NCBI GenBank assembly: GCA_040226215.1
Contig: JAVKFF010000068.1
Location: 1 to 36,154 of the forward strand
Direction of reading: 5' to 3'
Source of the DNA: JAVKFF01 sp040226215
Lineage (GTDB): Bacteria; Pseudomonadota; Alphaproteobacteria; DSM-16000; Inquilinaceae
DNA: 36,154 bases
Position 1 is the first letter of the stretch, and the number at the start of each line of letters is the position of its first letter. Both the position numbers and the translations under genes were made by a program. Below the pieces are notes generated by a model, which saw nothing but the letters and a program-made list of their open reading frames with translations, made no database searches and was not told the DNA's origin. Below are positions 15,101-22,976 of the stretch, one piece after another.

Positions 15101-15918
15101 GCGAGCCCTCCCACCACGGCCGTCACCAGGGCCTGCAGCTTTTCGCCGGCCTCGGCGGCGGCGCGCAAGGTCTGGTCGTGGTTGACCGGTTCGTCCGAGA
15201 GGCCGACGCCGAGATTGGTGATGACGGCGGTGGCGGTGACCCGCAGGCCGCAGTGCCGCGCGACCAGGCATTCCGGCACCGTCGACATGCCGACCGCGTC
15301 GGCGCCCAGCCCTTTGATCATGCGCACCTCCGCCGGGGTTTCGAAGGCGGGGCCGAGCCAGGCGGCGTAGACCCCGTCGGCGAGCGCGATGCCCAAAGTC
15401 TCGGCGGCCCGGCGCTGCAGGGCGACGAGGTCGGGATCGTAGGCATCGGCCATGGGCGGAAAACGCGGGCCGAAATCGTCGTCGTTCGGGCCGGTGAGCG
15501 GGCTGCCGCCCATCAGGTTGATGTGGTCGGTGATGGTCATCAGCGAGCCCGCGCCCACTTCCGCGCGCATGCTGCCGGCCGCGCAGGTGAGGTAGAGCAC
15601 CTCGGCGCCGATCAGCTTCATGGCGCGCACCGGCGCCTTCATGGCGTCGATGCGCCCCTCATAGGCGTGCTTGCGCCCGGCCAGGCAGGCGACCGGCTTG
15701 CCGGCGAGCAGGCCCAGGATCAGTTCGCCCGCATGGCCCTCCACCGCCAGTTCCGGAAAGCCCGGCAGGTCGGCATAGGGGATGCGCAGGGGCTCTTCGA
15801 TCCGGTCGGCCAGCGGGCCGAGGCCGGAGCCCAGCACGATCGCCGCCCGCGGCACGAAGCCCGGTGCGGCCTTCTGGATCTGGCGCGCCGCCTCGACGGC
15901 GTCGGTTGCCTGGCTCAT
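15097..15918 (-). CDS. punA: Purine nucleoside phosphorylase (trimeric type)
   Basis: Phosphorolyses inosine, guanosine and deoxy forms to base plus (deoxy)ribose-1-phosphate in the cytosol. Its 273 residues fit the trimeric PNP family. Motifs are in order: IVLGSGLGPLAD (phosphate-binding loop), RKHAYEG, LTCAAGSMR, GPAFETPAEVRM (with the base-binding Glu), GMSTVPE and VITNLGVG (with the Asn characteristic of 6-oxopurine specificity). The ATG at 15916-15918 overlaps the TGA of a 27-codon leader ORF as ATGA, suggesting translational coupling. It is the last salvage gene of the importer/cdd operon, but is separated from cdd by the DUF3800 gene. Confidence 0.94.
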   Translation of the reverse strand: MSQATDAVEAARQIQKAAPGFVPRAAIVLGSGLGPLADRIEEPLRIPYADLPGFPELAVEGHAGELILGLLAGKPVACLAGRKHAYEGRIDAMKAPVRAMKLIGAEVLYLTCAAGSMRAEVGAGSLMTITDHINLMGGSPLTGPNDDDFGPRFPPMADAYDPDLVALQRRAAETLGIALADGVYAAWLGPAFETPAEVRMIKGLGADAVGMSTVPECLVARHCGLRVTATAVITNLGVGLSDEPVNHDQTLRAAAEAGEKLQALVTAVVGGLA

Positions 15919-15998
15919 GGGGTTTCCATTCTTTCGGCGCCTGTCGGTGAAGGAGCGATCCTGCTTGTTCCGTTGACCTGGGGAGTGTGAGTCATCAT
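15915..15998 (-). CDS. 27-residue leader ORF coupled to punA
   Basis: The minus strand reads MMTHTPQVNGTSRIAPSPTG, then AERMETP and TGA, where the TGA overlaps the punA ATG (ATGA). AGGAA lies 2 nt before the first ATG and 5 nt before the second, so initiation at the second is plausible. No similarity is recognised and codons are less G/C-biased than neighbours. It could serve to feed ribosomes onto punA, which itself has only a weak upstream ribosome site. It may equally be chance; existence as a translated peptide is not proven. Confidence 0.4.
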   Translation of the reverse strand: MMTHTPQVNGTSRIAPSPTGAERMETP

Positions 15999-16047
15999 AT
16001 TTCCTGACGGAGGCTTTGTGGCGGGCAACCGCTGCATTGCCTTTTCT

Positions 16048-16902
16048 TTATTGTGGGCTCGTACTGGTCAACGAATTGATGAGTTTGAAGCCCCAAATGT
16101 CGTGTCCATTGGGGTTGGAGACGCGATAGCGAAGTTGCAGAACCTGACTGGCGTGCGTACCGAGATTGTCGCGTGCCGGATCGCTCATGCCCCTGATCCG
16201 AACACCCCAGCTTATGACATAGGCGACGAGATCGACCATCTGGATCAGCGTGGTAAGGTCGCTGTGAACGAAGAAAGGTTCGGGAATTATTCTTGAGGAG
16301 CGGCGCATGCCCGTGCGGGTCTCGAGGAAATAGCGCCGCATTTGCCCAAGCAGTATGTGGCTTTCCGACTTCTCCAGCTCGTCGAATATGACGATGCCCT
16401 GCTGCCCTGGACCGGAGCGGTCAAGCAGATCATGAAAGCGTTGAAAGAGATAGGCGTAGTCCTTTCTGAGGAAGTCACCCTTGGGCCTGGGTGTGGATTT
16501 GGGAATGATGCTTGCGAAGGCTTGGCAGCCGGCTCGGCGGCACAGTTTCAACGCTTCTTCGCAGTAGCTGATTTTTGCCTGCGCGAGCGCGGCAAGCGCC
16601 TGTCTGGACGCCGTCTCACCCTTCGTGAGCGCCGCGTGCGCGAGCGATGAACGCTCGGCTGACGCAATTGACTCCGACCAGGACGCCTGGCGAAAGACTT
16701 TTGTCTTGAGCAGCTTGGTCGCCTTGGCCTCAGCGCCGTAGGCGTCGAACAGTTCGATACCGAAATGTCTTCTCTGAAGACGCCGGATCTCGACGATCAG
16801 CGGCCACAAGCGCCAGTCCTCGACGGCGAGTCCGGCGAGAACCTCATAAGGCGACTGGCGTCGGTCCTGTCCGCTTTCATCGATGAAGAGCAGCCATGCC
16901 AT
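16048..16902 (-). CDS. DUF3800 protein embedded in the nucleoside operon
   Basis: A 284-residue protein recognisable as DUF3800: it opens MAWLLFIDESGQDRR (the FIDESG motif), has IVIFDELEKSES in the middle and SDLTTLIQMVDLVAYVISWG near the end, where DUF3800 members carry a conserved Ser-Asp and Q-x-x-D-L. The fold is thought to be RNase H-like, but no activity is established; members are frequent in accessory and defence-associated DNA. Its base composition is clearly lower in G+C than neighbours. It starts 6 nt after the cdd stop, and its Shine-Dalgarno GGAGG lies inside the last cdd codons, so it is translated as part of this operon. A role in nucleoside metabolism would be new; accidental insertion is the alternative. 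Confidence 0.85.
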   Translation of the reverse strand: MAWLLFIDESGQDRRQSPYEVLAGLAVEDWRLWPLIVEIRRLQRRHFGIELFDAYGAEAKATKLLKTKVFRQASWSESIASAERSSLAHAALTKGETASRQALAALAQAKISYCEEALKLCRRAGCQAFASIIPKSTPRPKGDFLRKDYAYLFQRFHDLLDRSGPGQQGIVIFDELEKSESHILLGQMRRYFLETRTGMRRSSRIIPEPFFVHSDLTTLIQMVDLVAYVISWGVRIRGMSDPARDNLGTHASQVLQLRYRVSNPNGHDIWGFKLINSLTSTSPQ

Positions 16903-16908
16903 CCGTCC

Positions 16909-17358
16909 CTATCCTCCGGCGAGATTATCCGGTCCGAAGGAGTGGGGGAGGAGTTCGGCGAGCGTGGTCTCGAGGCGCAAGCCTTCAGGGCCGCAGACAT
17001 AGAGCGGGCCCGAGAGGTCCATGAACTCGCGCAGGCGCTGGCGGCAGCCGCCGCAGGGCGTGCAGACCATGCCGTCGCCCACCTCGCCGCCGATGACCAG
17101 GGCGGCGCTGATGCGGGTCGCGCCCTCGGCGACCATGCGGCCGATGGCGGTCGCCTCGGCGCACTGGCTCTGCGGATAGGCGGCATTCTCCACGTTGCAG
17201 CCGGCGATCACCCGGTCGTCGTCGGTCAGCAGCGCCGCGCCGACCTGGAAGCGGCTATAGGGCGCATAGGCGCGGGCATGGGCGGCCCTGGCCGCGGCGA
17301 ACAGGCGCTCGAAGCGGTCGTCGGCGGCCGCGCCCCGCGCGCTGGCGCTGGCCGGCAC
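16909..17358 (-). CDS. cdd: Cytidine deaminase
   Basis: Zinc-dependent homotetrameric-type deaminase of 149 residues converting (deoxy)cytidine to (deoxy)uridine. The active-site sequence CNVENAAYPQSQCAEATAIG contains CAE (zinc Cys and catalytic Glu), and CTPCGGCRQRLREF supplies the other two zinc cysteines (PCxxC). The start is the GTG at 17358, 3 nt after the permease stop; GGAG inside the last permease codons is 9 nt upstream, indicating translational coupling. Its own 3' end carries the ribosome site of the DUF3800 gene. Position in the importer operon fits immediate processing of imported cytidine. Confidence 0.95.
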   Translation of the reverse strand: MPASASARGAAADDRFERLFAAARAAHARAYAPYSRFQVGAALLTDDDRVIAGCNVENAAYPQSQCAEATAIGRMVAEGATRISAALVIGGEVGDGMVCTPCGGCRQRLREFMDLSGPLYVCGPEGLRLETTLAELLPHSFGPDNLAGG

Positions 17359-17361
17359 GGC

Positions 17362-18720
17362 TCAGCGCTCCTTGACGTAAGGAATGCCGCCTGCCTTCGG
17401 CGCCACCGCCTTGCCGATGAAGCCGGCCAGCACGATGACGGTGAGGATGTAGGGCAGGGCCTGGATGAACTGCACCGGGATCTCGCCGATCACCGGGACC
17501 GAGACGCCCTGCAGCCGCGCCTCCATCGAGATCAGGAAGCCGAACAGCAGGCAGGCGAGCAGCACCGGCCAGGGCCGCCACTTGGCGAAGATCAGCGCGG
17601 CCAGCGCGATGAAGCCCTGACCGGCCGTCATCTCGCGCCCGAAGGCGGCCCCCTGGGCGGTGGAGAGATAGGCGCCGGCGATGCCGGTCAGCACGCCGCA
17701 GATGATGACGGCGCGGTAGCGCATGGCGTTGACGTTGATGCCGGCGGTGTCGACTGCCTCCGGGCTTTCGCCCACCGCGCGCAGACGCAGGCCGAAGCGC
17801 GTGCGGTAGACCACATAGGCGGTGAGCGGAACCATCAGGAGCGCGACATAGACCAGCAGGTTGTGACCCGACAGCAGGTCCGAATAGATCGGGCCGATCA
17901 CCGGCACGTCGGCCAGGGTGTCTGCAAGCGGCAGACGGATGTCGAAGAAGCGCTCTGCCCTTGCCAGGTCGACGAGGCCGTTGAGGAAGTCCTGGAAGCC
18001 GCCGAAGGCCCAGGAGATCACCGGGACCGGGTCGGCCGAGACGCTTTCGAGTGCGGTGTTGAAGGCCTCGATGCTGCCGTCGGCATCGGCGCTTTCCGCA
18101 GCACTTTCCAGCCGGCCGACGGCGCGCCGGCCGAGCTCCTCGTCGGTTTCCGCGAGATAGGTGACGAAGGCGGTGAAGCTGTCCCAGCTCTGCGGCGCGT
18201 CGGCCGGCATGTTGGCGAGCCGGTCGGAGACGTAGTCGAGGTCGCGCGGGTTGCGCAGGTCGAAACCGGCGGCCGCCATCTGGCTGCCGAGCTGGCTTGC
18301 GTCCGCCGGCACGAAGGGCAGGGCGACGCCCTGATAGGGCTCGGGGTTGGAAAGCGACGGCGTCTGGCCGCCGCGGCGGAACCAGGCGTGGCCCAGCGTC
18401 GTGGTGAGGCCGAGCGCCAGCATGTTGATGGCGACGCCCGAGACGATCTGGTTGCCGCGATGGGTGATGCAGGCGAAGCCGTGGATCAGCGCCATGCCGA
18501 CGCCGGTCAGGATGCCCACGGCAAGACCGGCCCACACGCTGCCCAGCACGGCGGCCGTGGCCGCGGCGGTGAAGGCGGCGGCCAGCATCTTGCCCTCCAG
18601 CCCGATGTCGAAGACCCCCGAGCGTTCGGAATAGAGGCCGGCCAGGGCCGCCGGGATCAGCGGCGTGGCGACGCGCAGCGTGGCGTCGAGGATCAGGATG
18701 ATGTCATTGAAGAATTCCAT
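17362..18720 (-). CDS. Nucleoside ABC transporter permease (YufQ/NupC-type) with large insertion
   Basis: Inner-membrane permease of the BMP-type nucleoside ABC importer. Typical YufQ-like members are about 300-320 residues; this one has 452. The first half (to about residue 118) includes SGVFDIGLEGKML and GNQIVSGVAINMLALG. The last part, from about 285, resumes with NLLVYVALLMVPLTAYVVYRT and the coupling-region pattern RTRFGLRLRAVGE. Between them, residues about 120-262 form a hydrophilic, Asp/Ala/Ser-rich segment absent from standard members and predicted to be periplasmic. It lies 10 nt downstream of the other permease and 3 nt upstream of cdd, all on one transcript. Confidence 0.92.
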   Translation of the reverse strand: MEFFNDIILILDATLRVATPLIPAALAGLYSERSGVFDIGLEGKMLAAAFTAAATAAVLGSVWAGLAVGILTGVGMALIHGFACITHRGNQIVSGVAINMLALGLTTTLGHAWFRRGGQTPSLSNPEPYQGVALPFVPADASQLGSQMAAAGFDLRNPRDLDYVSDRLANMPADAPQSWDSFTAFVTYLAETDEELGRRAVGRLESAAESADADGSIEAFNTALESVSADPVPVISWAFGGFQDFLNGLVDLARAERFFDIRLPLADTLADVPVIGPIYSDLLSGHNLLVYVALLMVPLTAYVVYRTRFGLRLRAVGESPEAVDTAGINVNAMRYRAVIICGVLTGIAGAYLSTAQGAAFGREMTAGQGFIALAALIFAKWRPWPVLLACLLFGFLISMEARLQGVSVPVIGEIPVQFIQALPYILTVIVLAGFIGKAVAPKAGGIPYVKER

Positions 18721-18730
18721 CAGCCGCCTC

Positions 18731-19861
18731 CTATTCCGCCGCCTGCGTCGCGGGATCGGCGCCGCGCCGGCGGAACAGGCCCTCGATCTGCGGCCGGAAC
18801 AGGTTCTCCAGCGCCGCGGCGAAGAGGATGACCAGGGCCTGGATCACCACCACCATCTCCCGCGTGATCGCCTGCATCTCGAAGGCCAGCTGGCCGCCGC
18901 CCTGGTAGAGGGCGCCGAACAGGATGGCGGCCAGCACGATGCCCACCGGATGGTTGCGGCCCATCAGCGAGACCGCGATGCCGACGAAGCCGTAGCCGGC
19001 GACGAAGTTGAGCAGCAGGCGTTCCTGCACGCCCATGATCTCGTTGATCGCCACGAAGCCGGAGAGCGCGCCGGAGATCGCCATGGCCAGCATGATGTTG
19101 CCGCTGACCGAGATGCCGCCATAGACCGCCGCGCGCTGGTTGGCGCCGACGGTGCGGATCTCGTAGCCCCAGCGCGTGCGCCAGATGAAGTAGTAGACGA
19201 TGACGCAGGTGACGAGCGCCAGGATGAAGGAGATGTTCAGCGGCACGCGCTGGAAGTCGATGCCGAACAGCCCGAGGATCTCGTGCAGGCGCGGCAGCGT
19301 CGCCCAGGGTTCGAACGGTACCGATTCCGGCGATTGCTGGCCCGGCGCGATCAGGATGTTGACCATCAGGTAGACCATCAGCGCCGAGGCGATGTAGTTG
19401 AACATGATGGTGGTGATGACGACGTGGCTGCCGCGCTTGGCCTGCAGCCAGCCGGGGATGAAGGCCCAGAGGCCGCCGAACAGGGCCGCGGCGACGAGCG
19501 CCAGCGGCAGCAGGAGCGGCCAGGGCAGCACATCGCCCAGCGCCAGGCAGGCAAGGCCGACGCCGAGCCCGCCGATATAGGCCTGGCCCTCCGAGCCGAT
19601 GTTGAACAGCCCGCAATGGAAGGCGACGGCGAAGGCGAGGCCGGTGAAGATGAAGTTGGTGGCGTAGTAGAGCGTGAAGGAGATGCGCTCGACCGAGCCG
19701 AAGGCACCGCCGATCAGCACGCGCACCGCCCGCAGCGGATCCTCGCCGATGATCACCACGACGAGACCGGCGACGATGAAGGCGAGCAGGAGGTTGACCA
19801 GCGGCACCAGGCCGAGACTGACCCAGCGCGGCGCCGCGGCCGGCTTGCCGAAACCGCTCAT
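18731..19861 (-). CDS. Nucleoside ABC transporter permease (YufP/NupB-type)
   Basis: Inner-membrane permease of 376 residues with about nine to ten hydrophobic segments, partner of the next gene product. Characteristic features are AFHCGLFNIGSEGQAYIGGLG near residue 78-98, HVVITTIMFNYIASALM, and the cytoplasmic coupling region TRWGYEIRTVGANQRAAVYGGI, followed by SGALSGFVAINEIMGVQERL. The length is normal for this branch (about 350-380). Its ATG overlaps the ATPase stop by 4 nt (ATGA at 19858-19861), showing translational coupling and fixing the start. Substrate assignment to nucleosides rests on the cdd/punA/deoC context and the BMP-type binding protein. Confidence 0.93.
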   Translation of the reverse strand: MSGFGKPAAAPRWVSLGLVPLVNLLLAFIVAGLVVVIIGEDPLRAVRVLIGGAFGSVERISFTLYYATNFIFTGLAFAVAFHCGLFNIGSEGQAYIGGLGVGLACLALGDVLPWPLLLPLALVAAALFGGLWAFIPGWLQAKRGSHVVITTIMFNYIASALMVYLMVNILIAPGQQSPESVPFEPWATLPRLHEILGLFGIDFQRVPLNISFILALVTCVIVYYFIWRTRWGYEIRTVGANQRAAVYGGISVSGNIMLAMAISGALSGFVAINEIMGVQERLLLNFVAGYGFVGIAVSLMGRNHPVGIVLAAILFGALYQGGGQLAFEMQAITREMVVVIQALVILFAAALENLFRPQIEGLFRRRGADPATQAAE

Positions 19862-21486
19862 GACGAGGCCCGTCCCTGCTCCAGCTTCACGTCGCCCGGC
19901 GCCGGCGCGGCGCTGCCGGGCTGCTGGTCCGCCGGCGCGATACCGGCCATCATCAGGCCCAGCATCTGTTCCGTGGCGTCTGCGGCCGCCACCTCGCCGA
20001 CGATATAGCCGTCGAACATCACCAGGATGCGGTCGGCCAGGCCCATGACTTCGTCGAGTTCGACCGAGACCAGCAACACCGCCTTGCCGGCGTCGCGCAT
20101 GGCGATCAGGCGGCGGTGGATGAACTCGATGGCGCCGATGTCCACGCCGCGGGTCGGCTGGCCGACCAGCAGGATGTCCGGGTCCTGCTCCATCTCCCGG
20201 GCCACCACCAGCTTCTGCTGGTTGCCGCCGGAGAAATTGCCGGCCTTCAACAGCGGGTTGGGCGGCCGGACGTCGAAATCCTCCATGTAGCGCCGGCAGG
20301 TGTCGACGATGGGCTGCCCCTTCATCAGCAGGCGGTCGTTGCAGGCCGCGCCGTTGTGGTAGCCGAGGATGGCGTTCTCATAGGCCGGAAAGTCGATCAC
20401 CAGCCCCTCGTGCTGGCGGTCCTCGGGCACGTGTCCCATGCCCAGCCGGCGCATGCCGGCGGCATCGCGCACACCGGCTTCGCGCACGTCCCGGCCCCTG
20501 ACCAGGATCTGCCCCTTGGCGGGCTGCATGATGCCGGAGATGGCGGCCAGCAGCTCCGACTGGCCGTTGCCGGAGACCCCGGCGATGCCGACGATCTCGC
20601 CCGCGCGCACGGCGAAGCCGACATCCTTGACCCGGCGCACGCCCAGGCGGTCGACCACGTCGAGATGGCGCACCTCGAGCAGGGTTTCGCCCGGCCTCGC
20701 CTCGCCCTTGTCGACGCGCAGCAGCACCTTGCGGCCGACCATCATCTCGGCTAGATGCTCGCGGTCGGTGTCCTCGGTGGCGACATTGGCCACCACCTCG
20801 CCCTGGCGCATCACGGTGACATTATCGGTGATCGCCATGATCTCGCGCAGCTTGTGGGTGATCAGGATGATCGTCTTTCCCTGGGCGCGCAGCTGGTCGA
20901 GGATGCGGAAAAGCTGATCGGCCTCCTGCGGCGTCAGCACGCCAGTCGGTTCGTCCAGGATCAGGATGTCGGCGCCGCGGTAGAGCGCCTTGAGGATTTC
21001 GACGCGCTGCTGGAGGCCGACGGGCAGTTCGCCGGTGATGGCATCGAGCGGTACGTCGAGCGCGTATTCCCGCTCAAGCTCCTCCAGCGTCCGGCGCGCC
21101 TTGCGGCGTCCCTCGCGCAGGCGCCAGCCACCCTCGACGCCGAGCATGATGTTCTCGAGCACCGTGAAGGGCGAGACCAGCATGAAGTGCTGGTGCACCA
21201 TGCCGATGCCCTGGGCGATGGCGTCGTCCGGGCTCTGGATGCCGGTGGTCGCGCCATTGACCCTGATCTCCCCCGAATCGGCCTGGTAGAAGCCGTAGAG
21301 GATGCTCATCAGGGTCGACTTGCCGGCGCCGTTCTCGCCGATGATCCCGTGGATGGTGCCGCGCGGCACCGACAGCGAGATGTTCTTGTTGGCGTGGACC
21401 GGGCCGAAGCTCTTGTTGATGTCGATGAGTTCGATGGCCGGCGTCGTTCCGCCGGCCATCGCCTCATCCGACTTGCCGTCGCTCAC
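19858..21486 (-). CDS. Nucleoside ABC transporter ATPase (YufO/NupA-type, duplicated domain)
   Basis: ATPase with two fused ABC domains (about 542 residues). Domain 1 has Walker A GENGAGKST, Q-loop MVHQHF, and Walker B with ILILDEPTGVL; its signature region is PVGLQQRVEILKAL, a degenerate LSGGQ as usual in this family. Domain 2 has the weak Walker A GVSGNGQSEL and the signature NFSGGNQQKLVVAREM with Walker B ILLVGQPTRGVD, in which the catalytic Glu is Gln. Such asymmetric domains are standard for sugar/nucleoside CUT2- and BMP-type ATPases. Start choice is between GTG at 21486, used here, and ATG at 21459; both leave a 30-60-nt gap after the binding-protein gene. It overlaps the downstream permease by 4 nt. 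Confidence 0.93.
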   Translation of the reverse strand: MSDGKSDEAMAGGTTPAIELIDINKSFGPVHANKNISLSVPRGTIHGIIGENGAGKSTLMSILYGFYQADSGEIRVNGATTGIQSPDDAIAQGIGMVHQHFMLVSPFTVLENIMLGVEGGWRLREGRRKARRTLEELEREYALDVPLDAITGELPVGLQQRVEILKALYRGADILILDEPTGVLTPQEADQLFRILDQLRAQGKTIILITHKLREIMAITDNVTVMRQGEVVANVATEDTDREHLAEMMVGRKVLLRVDKGEARPGETLLEVRHLDVVDRLGVRRVKDVGFAVRAGEIVGIAGVSGNGQSELLAAISGIMQPAKGQILVRGRDVREAGVRDAAGMRRLGMGHVPEDRQHEGLVIDFPAYENAILGYHNGAACNDRLLMKGQPIVDTCRRYMEDFDVRPPNPLLKAGNFSGGNQQKLVVAREMEQDPDILLVGQPTRGVDIGAIEFIHRRLIAMRDAGKAVLLVSVELDEVMGLADRILVMFDGYIVGEVAAADATEQMLGLMMAGIAPADQQPGSAAPAPGDVKLEQGRASS

Positions 21487-21517
21487 TGGCAATCGCTGGA
21501 CCCTTGGTCTTGCGCGC

Positions 21518-22519
21518 TCACTCGACCGGGCAGGAGCCGGCCTCGCGGTAATCGACGACCTCGATCTCGCCATTCATGATGCCGATGATCGCGGAATTCG
21601 CCGCGTTGATCATCTCCGGCGTCATCAGGTCCCAGTTGTACTCGTCAAGCGAGTAGCCCACGCCTTCCTCGGCCAGGCCGAGCACCTGCACGCCGGGCTC
21701 CCAGGTGCCGTTCATGGAGTCCATGAAGGCGTTGTAGGCGGCCACGTCGACGCGCTTGAGCATCGAGGTCAGCATGGTGCCGGGATGCAGGTAGTTCTGG
21801 TTGCTGTCCACGCCGATCGCCAGATTGCCGGTGTCCTCGGCCGCCTGGTAGACGCCAAGGCCGGTGCCGCCCGCGGCGGCGTAGACGATGTCGGCGCCGC
21901 GGTCGAACTGGCTGCGCGCCAACTCCCCGCCGCGGCCCGGGTCGTTCCAGGCGGCGGGCGTGGTGCCGGTCATGTTCTGATAGATGTCGATCTCGGGATC
22001 GGCGAAGCGCGCGCCCTGGGCGTAGCCGCAGCCGAAGGCCCGGATCAGCGGAATGTCCATGCCGCCGACGAAGCCGACGGCGCCGGTCTCCGACGCCATG
22101 GCGGCGAGCAGGCCGACGAGGAAGGAGCCCTCCTCCTCGCGGAACACCACCGAGCGCACATTGGGCAGGTCGACCACGGCGTCGATGATGGTGAAGTTGA
22201 CGTCCGGGAACTCGGCCGCCACGATCTCGACCGCCGGCGCCTGGGCGAAGCCGACGGCGATCACCGTGTTGGCGCCGTTCTGCGCCATCTGCCGCAGCGC
22301 CTGCTCGCGCTGGGCCTCGTTGGTGACCTCGAACTCGAGGTACTCGATCCCGGTCTCGTCGCTGAAGCGCTCGACGCCGTTATAGATGCCCTCGTTGAAC
22401 GAACGGTCGAACTTGCCTCCCATGTCGAAGACGACGGCCGGAGAGATGTCCTCCTGGCCGTAGGCCGGCATGGTGATGGCGATCGCCGTCGCGGCGGCGG
22501 CGATGAATAGCTGTCTCAT
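21518..22519 (-). CDS. BMP-family nucleoside-binding periplasmic protein
   Basis: Solute-binding protein of the PnrA/BmpA (basic membrane protein) family, 333 residues, delivering nucleosides to the permeases. It starts with a cleavable signal peptide, MRQLFIAAAATAIAITMPAYG, without a lipobox, so it should be soluble in the periplasm. Family motifs include VFDMGGKFDRSFNEG, VIAVGFAQAPAVE, EGSFLVGLLAAM and VGFVGGMDIPLIRAFGCGYAQG, followed by ADIVYAAAGGTGLGVYQAA. The ATG at 22517-22519 has GGGAG about 7 nt upstream. It is the first gene of the importer/cdd/DUF3800/punA transcript, so the operon promoter should lie in 22520-22976. Confidence 0.94.
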   Translation of the reverse strand: MRQLFIAAAATAIAITMPAYGQEDISPAVVFDMGGKFDRSFNEGIYNGVERFSDETGIEYLEFEVTNEAQREQALRQMAQNGANTVIAVGFAQAPAVEIVAAEFPDVNFTIIDAVVDLPNVRSVVFREEEGSFLVGLLAAMASETGAVGFVGGMDIPLIRAFGCGYAQGARFADPEIDIYQNMTGTTPAAWNDPGRGGELARSQFDRGADIVYAAAGGTGLGVYQAAEDTGNLAIGVDSNQNYLHPGTMLTSMLKRVDVAAYNAFMDSMNGTWEPGVQVLGLAEEGVGYSLDEYNWDLMTPEMINAANSAIIGIMNGEIEVVDYREAGSCPVE

Positions 22520-22976
22520 GCAAATGCTCCCTGCACTGGTCGATGTAACGCTCCCCCACCCCCTGCGGCAGTCCCCGGCGGGCGGGACGTCGTGTCGGTT
22601 CTTGTCATGCGGTCCGGTAGGCGCCGGTCGTCCACGCATGGGCCACAACCATAGCGCCGTTGCCCTTTGCGCCATAGCGGCTTTTCACACCCGGTTCAAG
22701 GCCGCGAGCGTGCCGTGAACGGCGCCTCGCAACGGCGTCTGGGGGCAGGTCGTTTGGTCACGGCAACGCCGCAATCGCCGCCTAGACAGGCCGGCGACCA
22801 TCGGGGGAGTAGCGTGAGATGGCCGAGCGGCCTCTTCACATCGGCAGCGCGGTGTGCGACCAACGGTCTCGCAACGCATGTCCGGCGTACCGGCCGCGGC
22901 GGCGACCTGACGCTCCGCGCGGCCGGGGCCGCCCCGATCGGCCGGCAGCGCTCCCGTAACAACCGCCGACAGGACC
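22520..22976. promoter_or_regulatory. Divergent control region between importer operon and secreted-protein gene
   Basis: A 457-bp non-coding gap between two divergent genes; no gene is supported inside. Two direct copies of CCATAGCG (22649-22656 and 22672-22679), 23 bp apart and so close to two helical turns, lie about 130-160 bp upstream of the binding-protein start and could be regulator half-sites. I cannot assign a definite -35/-10 pair for either gene. Confidence 0.4.

Noticed and set aside
16018..16296. A 92-codon plus-strand frame at the end of the DUF3800 gene
   Set aside because: It lies opposite the conserved C-terminal DUF3800 motif (SDLTTLIQMVDL), which is the better-supported strand; no family is recognised for the plus frame.
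16765..18831. A 688-codon plus-strand frame across cdd and a permease
   Set aside because: Its translation is Gln/Asp/Gly/Arg-rich noise antisense to conserved genes, including the cytidine deaminase active site.
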